Origin: an uncultured Alphaproteobacteria bacterium
GTDB taxonomy: Bacteria; Pseudomonadota; Alphaproteobacteria; RF32; CAG-239
Assembly (NCBI GenBank): GCA_910584385.1
Contig: CAJUAK010000004.1
Span: 1 to 64,000, forward strand
Length of the DNA: 64,000 nucleotides
Direction: 5' to 3'
The notes under the pieces are model-generated. The model searched no databases and was not told where the DNA came from. It saw only the letters and a list, made by a program, of their open reading frames with translations. The translations under genes and the position numbers were made by a program. Below are positions 61,540-64,000 of the stretch, piece after piece; position 1 is the first letter of the stretch, and the number at the start of each line of letters is the position of its first letter.

Positions 61540-63036
61540 ATGCTAAGCTTAAAAAAACTGGCAGTCAGCTCTTTTAATGAAAATCTGGCTTATATACATA
61601 AAGACTGCGTTGCCTATAAAGTTGACGATTTGAAGTCCCTTACCAAAGTGGAAATACACGGCGGTGTCAAGCCGGTTTACGCTTTTTTGCAGGTTGTGGA
61701 AGATTCTAGGCTCGTCAAGCCGGATGAGTTGGCATTAAACAGCGAGGCTTTCAAACAGATTAATCTGCCGGAAGGGGCGAATATTTCCCTGACTTTGTCG
61801 CCGCAGCCGCCCAGCATGAATTCTATCCGGCGCAAAATCGCGGGAAATATTTTAAGCTCGGGCGAATACAGCGCGATTGTCAACGATATTTTAAGCCGGC
61901 GCTATTCCAACATGGATATTGCCTCTTTTCTGGTGGCATCGGGTTCATTTATGACCGCATCCGAAGTTTTGTCGCTGACGGAAGCTTTAATCGGAGACAA
62001 AGTTCTTCATTGGGATAAAGAAAATATTGTGGTCGACCACCATTGCCTGGGGGGGATTCCGGGAAACAAAACGGATATCATTATTACGGCGATTGTTGCG
62101 GCTTACGGGCTTCCAATGCCCAAGACGGCTTCGCGCTCGGTAACGTCTTGTGCCGGCGTGGCAGATACTTTTGCGGTTTTGGCAAATGTCGATTTGGATG
62201 AAAAGCAGCTGCGCAAAGTCGTTATGGAAAACCGCGGGGCAATCGTCAGCCATAACTATCTGGAGTTGGCAGAAGCCAATAGGCTGATATCTGCGGTGGA
62301 GCGCCAAATCGGCATTACCCAGCAGCAACATATAACGTCGTCTGTCTTGGCGATTAAGCTGGCTGCGGGCGTAACTCATTTGGTTATAGATATTCCCGTC
62401 GGGCCGAACTCGCGCATTAAAAGCACAAACGAAGCTATGCGCCTGCGCAAATTGATAGAATATGTGGGCGATATGCTTTCCATTGAAATAGATGCCGTTA
62501 TTACAGACGGCAGTGAACCGATTGGAAACGGCGTCGGTGCTGTTTTGGAAGCGCGCGATATTATGAAAATTCTGCGCAATAAGGAAGATGCGCCGCAAGA
62601 TTTGCGCGAAAAATCGCTCTTTTTGGCAGGCAGGATTCTTGAGTTTGACCCGAAGCTGCGCGGCGGGCAGGGGTATCATGTCGCCAAAGAGATTCTGACA
62701 TCCGGGCGCGCTTTGGAAGCCATGAACAAAATTATCTATGCCCAGGGCAAAGCGCCGCAGCCGCAGCTTGGTTCGCTGACAAGGGATATCGTTTCCAACG
62801 TTTCCGGCGTTGTGGAAAGCATTGACAATGCCCGTATTAATAAAATCGGCATTTTGGCCGGGGCGGCGCAATATCCGGGCGCCGGCATTGACCTATTTAA
62901 AAAAGTGGGCGACACGGTGGAACAAGGCGAGGCGCTTTATCGGATTCATGCTGTTAATTCTACGGATTTTGCTTTTGCAAATTCGGTTGTGGAAGGTTAC
63001 AGCGGATATGAAATTTCCAAGCGCGGAGAAATTTAA
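61540..63036 (+). CDS. type-2 thymidine phosphorylase / AMP phosphorylase-like enzyme
   Basis: A 498-aa member of the archaeal-type AMP phosphorylase/putative thymidine phosphorylase branch, longer than classical DeoA because of an extra N-terminal domain of about 80 residues. Core motifs are VDHHCLGGIPGNKTD (phosphate loop), TSCAGVADTFAVL, and the GSEPIGNGVGAVLEARD segment near the nucleobase site. It may release (deoxy)ribose 1-phosphate or ribose 1,5-bisphosphate. With DeoB and PgeF it suggests a nucleoside salvage route. GGAG lies before the ATG. Confidence 0.87.
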   Translation: MLSLKKLAVSSFNENLAYIHKDCVAYKVDDLKSLTKVEIHGGVKPVYAFLQVVEDSRLVKPDELALNSEAFKQINLPEGANISLTLSPQPPSMNSIRRKIAGNILSSGEYSAIVNDILSRRYSNMDIASFLVASGSFMTASEVLSLTEALIGDKVLHWDKENIVVDHHCLGGIPGNKTDIIITAIVAAYGLPMPKTASRSVTSCAGVADTFAVLANVDLDEKQLRKVVMENRGAIVSHNYLELAEANRLISAVERQIGITQQQHITSSVLAIKLAAGVTHLVIDIPVGPNSRIKSTNEAMRLRKLIEYVGDMLSIEIDAVITDGSEPIGNGVGAVLEARDIMKILRNKEDAPQDLREKSLFLAGRILEFDPKLRGGQGYHVAKEILTSGRALEAMNKIIYAQGKAPQPQLGSLTRDIVSNVSGVVESIDNARINKIGILAGAAQYPGAGIDLFKKVGDTVEQGEALYRIHAVNSTDFAFANSVVEGYSGYEISKRGEI

Positions 63037-63067
63037 AAAAGTTTTCTGAAAAAAATATTGCCATCTA

Positions 63068-63096
63068 CTTGCTTATGGTATTTTTTCTTCCTATAT
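63068..63096 (+). promoter_or_regulatory. RpoH-like heat-shock promoter of dnaK
   Basis: CTTG, 18 nt, CCTATAT: a match to the alphaproteobacterial heat-shock consensus CTTG-N16-18-CYTATNT, about 35 nt before the dnaK ATG. Confidence 0.7.
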
Positions 63097-63130
63097 AAAT
63101 TTCAGATGAATTTTTTATGGAGATAAAATT

Positions 63131-64000
63131 ATGAGCAATAAAGTTTTAGGTATTGACCTTGGTACAACAAACTCATGCTTTTCCGTTATGGAAGGCGGAG
63201 AAGCCAAAGTTCTGGAAAACTCTGAAGGCGCCAGAACCACGCCGTCCATGGTGGCGTTTACAGACACGGAAAGATTGGTCGGTTTTCCGGCAAAGCGCCA
63301 AGCGGTTACAAATCCTGAAAATACCCTTTTTGCGATTAAGCGTTTAATCGGCCGCCGTTTTGATTCTCCGGAAGTTGAGAAAGACAAAAAGCTTGTTCCT
63401 TTTAAAATCATTCAGGGCGATAACGGCGATGCATGGGTAGAAGCCAAAGGGCAAAAATATGCGCCTTCTCAGATTTCCGCGATTGTTTTGCAGAAAATTA
63501 AGGAATATGCAGAAAGTTATCTCGGCGAAAAAATTGAAAAAGCCGTTATTACTGTTCCGGCTTATTTTAACGATTCCCAGCGCCAGGCGACAAAAGATGC
63601 CGGTAAAATTGCCGGTTTAGACGTTCTGCGCATTATCAACGAACCGACAGCTGCGGCTTTGGCTTATGGTTTGGATAAAAACACATCCGGCACGATTGCC
63701 GTTTACGACTTGGGCGGCGGTACTTTTGATATTTCCATTTTGGAAATCGGCGACGGCGTGTTTGAAGTAAAATCCACCAACGGCGATACTTTCTTGGGCG
63801 GTGAAGATTTTGACCAGCGTTTGGTAAATTATCTGACGGAAGAGTTTAAAAAAGAAAGCGGCATTGATTTGAAAAATGACCGTCTGGCTTTGCAGCGTTT
63901 GAAAGAAGCCGCGGAAAAAGCCAAAATCGAACTTTCTTCAACAACCCAGACCGAAGTAAACCTGCCGTTTATTACTGCTGATGCGACAGGGCCGAAACAC
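63131..64000 (+). CDS. dnaK: molecular chaperone DnaK, 3'-truncated by window edge
   Basis: The first 290 codons of Hsp70. The ATPase domain shows [10 protein letters not shown] (phosphate 1), the [17 protein letters not shown] segment, [15 protein letters not shown], the phosphate 2 loop [10 protein letters not shown], and [13 protein letters not shown] precedes the ATG by 8 nt. The frame is open to the end of the window. The heat-shock-type promoter upstream agrees with the assignment. Confidence 0.98.
   Translation, partial: MSNKVLGIDLGTTNSCFSVMEGGEAKVLENSEGARTTPSMVAFTDTERLVGFPAKRQAVTNPENTLFAIKRLIGRRFDSPEVEKDKKLVPFKIIQGDNGDAWVEAKGQKYAPSQISAIVLQKIKEYAESYLGEKIEKAVITVPAYFNDSQRQATKDAGKIAGLDVLRIINEPTAAALAYGLDKNTSGTIAVYDLGGGTFDISILEIGDGVFEVKSTNGDTFLGGEDFDQRLVNYLTEEFKKESGIDLKNDRLALQRLKEAAEKAKIELSSTTQTEVNLPFITADATGPKH

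Noticed and set aside
61987..62871. 294-codon open frame antisense to the thymidine phosphorylase gene
   Set aside because: It is a mirror of a well-supported gene, has no protein-like motif order and no ribosome site.
1..64000. CRISPR array or insertion sequence
   Set aside because: No regularly spaced short repeats and no transposase gene were seen; the only long repeat is the two-copy 285-bp unit.

Overview
The window is a bacterial chromosome segment of roughly 42% GC with the gene content of an alphaproteobacterium. It has Sec (YajC-SecD-SecF), SUF Fe-S assembly, LpxI/LpxB/LpxA lipid A genes, HflK/HflC/DegP, TolB, an NlpD-type lipoprotein, ComF/ComEC and alphaproteobacterial-style heat-shock promoters. 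Compact gene packing, moderate AT richness and secreted cysteine-rich proteins resemble uncultivated host-associated (gut-type) Alphaproteobacteria. That placement is inference from gene content; no rRNA gene is present to confirm it.

Layout. 1-1.5 kb: end of a cysteine-rich secreted protein and a small unknown gene. 1.6-6.3 kb (minus): nlpD, a HAD phosphatase, then yajC-secD-secF from a promoter resembling that of dnaK. 6.4-18.1 kb: sufB, a MazG-like gene, sufC, sufD and sufS in one tight run, a VirB2-like chimera on the other strand, then a DMT transporter, sufT, a glutamine amidotransferase, sufE, a succinyl-CoA-synthetase-like pair lacking the phosphohistidine, and comF. 18.1-25.4 kb: an unknown gene, deoB, pgeF, a DjlA-like gene, an AmpD-like amidase, ruvX, tolB, adk.

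25.4-32.9 kb is an AT-rich accessory region. It holds secreted proteins, an RNase H, a DUF1566-like protein, a frameshifted relic, a 285-bp tandem duplication, a GC-rich island that may be a structured RNA, several tiny genes and a large serine recombinase. The recombinase's 3' end lies antisense inside a tRNA-Thr gene, the signature of an integrated element. 33-43 kb returns to core genes: murA, trpS, serS, and a coupled trio of Memo-AMMECR1 fusion, zinc peptidase and serine dehydratase. 43-64 kb: small membrane and secreted proteins, comEC, holC-degP-hflC-hflK, mrp-mntP, a thioesterase/RNase J-like/lytic transglycosylase run with a textbook sigma-54 promoter, tRNA-Val, gpsA, lpxI-lpxB and lpxA, a type-2 thymidine phosphorylase, and the start of dnaK.

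Together these genes cover envelope biogenesis and quality control (Sec, Lpx, MurA, NlpD, TolB, HflKC/DegP), Fe-S supply (SUF, SufT, Mrp, feeding the Fe-S enzyme SdaA), nucleoside salvage (DeoB, TP, Adk) and a partial DNA-uptake apparatus (ComF, ComEC). The strongest leads for something undescribed are the SucCD-like pair without catalytic His/Glu, the membrane-anchored Memo-AMMECR1/peptidase/SdaA operon, and the tRNA-Thr element with its GC-rich structured island.
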